Origin: JAWXBT01 sp964523015
GTDB taxonomy: Bacteria; Bdellovibrionota_C; UBA2361; J135
Assembly: GCA_964523015.1 (NCBI GenBank)
Contig: CAZFXN010000001.1
Location: 1-64,000, forward strand
DNA length: 64,000 nucleotides
Direction of reading: 5' to 3'
Under the pieces are notes generated by a model. The model was not told where the DNA came from, searched no databases, and saw only the letters and a program-made list of their open reading frames with translations. Position numbers and translations under genes: made by a program. This document shows positions 62,920-64,000 of the stretch, in pieces. Each line of letters begins with the position of its first letter. Positions within the stretch are counted from its first letter, which is position 1.

Positions 62920-63633
62920 ATGAGGCATCCGTTCAAAATACTTACTTTGTCTGTCAATCTCTTGACACTTACCGCTACTCTCGTATTAGCAAGTGGATGC
63001 ACCACAACACTGAAACATAAGGAGTCGTGCAATTTGCGTGCTTACTTGAATAATGATCTTGAGGAATACATAACTACCCGATTTGATTCAAAAGCACCGG
63101 TTCGTATGGCCATAGTCCCATTTTCCACACCGGCAAATCTTTCCTGGACCAGTGGAGAGAATCAAGGATTAGGGAGAGAACTTGCCTGGCGAATTCATAG
63201 TGAATTTTTGACGAATTCTACTTTGCCGATCGTGGAAGTTTTTAATCGTGAGGACTGGCCTGGTAAGAAAGAGGAGTTTTTTGGTGGCAATTTTGGTGCA
63301 ATAGCTCAAGCACGTGAAGCTGGGTATGACTTTATAATGGTTGGGTTAGTTGAGCCAATGAAGGGCATGGGCACTCTTACTATGCATTCTAAAATAATCG
63401 ATGCCGATGCCGGCATTACAGTTTGGTATGGCACAACCAATGTAAAATCAGAAAAATCAAAGATTGATAAAAGTCCGCTTTACCGTTTTGGTCCTGAAAT
63501 CAGGCCCGATCTACTTTACTTTGATGAGATGGTCTCAATGGCCGCAAGCTGCACCGTTGATAAGATTACTCAGATTGAATACGTTAAGACCCCACCTGCT
63601 ATGACTCCGCAACGGGCGCAGTTTGGGAAGTGA
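62920..63633 (+). CDS. Envelope lipoprotein, CsgG/LpoB-like fold
   Basis: A signal peptide with lipobox LASGC (Cys at about 27) is followed by a domain with VRMAIVPFSTPANLSW, GLGRELAWRIHSEF, IVEVFNREDW and AGYDFIMVGLVEPM. This is the pattern of CsgG- and LpoB-like lipoproteins. The exact function is unknown. Its divergent partner is the FlgO-like gene, so a shared flagellar or outer-membrane role is plausible. Confidence 0.6.
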   Translation: MRHPFKILTLSVNLLTLTATLVLASGCTTTLKHKESCNLRAYLNNDLEEYITTRFDSKAPVRMAIVPFSTPANLSWTSGENQGLGRELAWRIHSEFLTNSTLPIVEVFNREDWPGKKEEFFGGNFGAIAQAREAGYDFIMVGLVEPMKGMGTLTMHSKIIDADAGITVWYGTTNVKSEKSKIDKSPLYRFGPEIRPDLLYFDEMVSMAASCTVDKITQIEYVKTPPAMTPQRAQFGK

Positions 63634-63673
63634 CCTAATCCAGAATCCTGCTTAAAGGCGAGCATACTATTTC

Positions 63674-63693
63674 TACTTTCAACGTTGAAAGTA
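63674..63693. promoter_or_regulatory. Perfect 20-bp palindrome
   Basis: TACTTTCAAC is followed directly by its reverse complement GTTGAAAGTA. It lies between the convergent ends of the lipoprotein gene and the HepT-like gene. It may be a terminator core without a U-run or a protein-binding site. Confidence 0.4.
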
Positions 63694-63753
63694 AAAGATT
63701 GGAAATTTTGTTAGTGTCGCTATTTCCGGACAACTACCAATCAAAAGTCGAAC

Positions 63754-64000
63754 TACAAAGCTTTTAGTAACTTTTCTATATCTTTTAGTCCAGTATTCAA
63801 AACTTGAATGACCTTTGAATAATCGATTTTTGAGTAACCGTGAGTTAAAACATTTCTAAAGCCGACCATCTTTAGTAAATTATCACAAAGCTTGTCATCA
63901 ATAACTTTATTATCACGAAGGATAACGATAGCTTCATGCATAGATGCTGGGCGCTGAAATTCTTTCAGATGACAATATGATTCGGCAAGATCAATTGCAG
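63754..64000 (-). CDS. hepT: HepT-like (DUF86) ribonuclease toxin, partial
   Basis: The reading frame runs off the right edge; at least 82 residues are visible. The HepT signature RNVLTHGY (R-N-x3-H-x-Y) is intact, preceded by AIDLAESYCHLKEF...MHEAIVILRDNKVIDDKLCDNLLKMVGF. HepT is a HEPN ribonuclease paired with the MntA nucleotidyltransferase, which should lie just beyond the window if the module is complete. Confidence 0.85.

Overview
The window looks like chromosome of a Gram-negative bacterium of low to moderate GC (about 40% by eye). It has Sec signal peptides, lipoboxes, a porin-like outer-membrane protein, an F-like type IV secretion apparatus, an FlgO-like lipoprotein and an orphan FlhB C-terminal-domain protein, so the lineage is probably flagellated. 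GTG and TTG starts are common. A deltaproteobacterial or Bdellovibrionota-like lineage is a guess; no rRNA or tRNA gene was recognised that would settle it.

Region 1 (94-1623): an ROK sugar kinase and an unknown protein on the minus strand.

Region 2 (1916-26043): a type IV secretion/conjugation cluster. Two minus-strand genes encode a VirD4/DotL-type coupling ATPase and a large membrane partner. Divergent from them, a plus-strand series encodes TraU-, TrbC/TraF-, (TraH-position), TraG-, TraL-, TraE-, TraK-, TraB-, TraV- and TraC-like proteins, a DotD-like lipoprotein, accessory membrane proteins (bPH2-like and SH3b domains), an M23 peptidase and three TraA-like pilin paralogues interrupted by an outer-membrane channel-like gene. 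The U-to-G block precedes the L-to-C block. No relaxase was found, so the machine may export protein or DNA rather than mobilise this locus.

Region 3 (26079-41132): mostly housekeeping and unknown genes: an HD phosphohydrolase paired with a RibBA homologue that has lost its diagnostic metal and zinc ligands, an FlhB-like protein, a MerR-like regulator, a phosphodiester glycosidase-like protein, a phosphoribosyltransferase, IspG, a DUF4143 ATPase, a Leu/Ile/Val-type binding protein, a membrane pseudokinase and RsmE.

Region 4 (41129-44277): a decayed island. It is flanked by direct repeats of the 3' end of a superoxide dismutase gene and holds a YhcG-like fragment, an intact radC and a SEC-C-motif gene broken by two frameshifts and a stop codon.

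Region 5 (45070-64000): surface and glycan genes (TSP3-repeat protein, GT-C-like membrane protein, two GT2 proteins, a four-gene operon with an SDF symporter), an RGG-rich protein, an AbiEii-like nucleotidyltransferase pair, a membrane Cas4-like nuclease split into two in-frame ORFs, a chorismate mutase-like protein, FlgO-like and CsgG/LpoB-like lipoproteins and a partial HepT.

The most unusual signal is a dispersed structured element of about 270 nt. It is seen complete at 51036-51314 and 60851-61119, and cut by the left window edge at 1-84. Several stems differ in sequence between copies but stay complementary, while linkers and loops are conserved. That pattern suggests a structured RNA, or an element that folds as single-stranded DNA, that I do not recognise.
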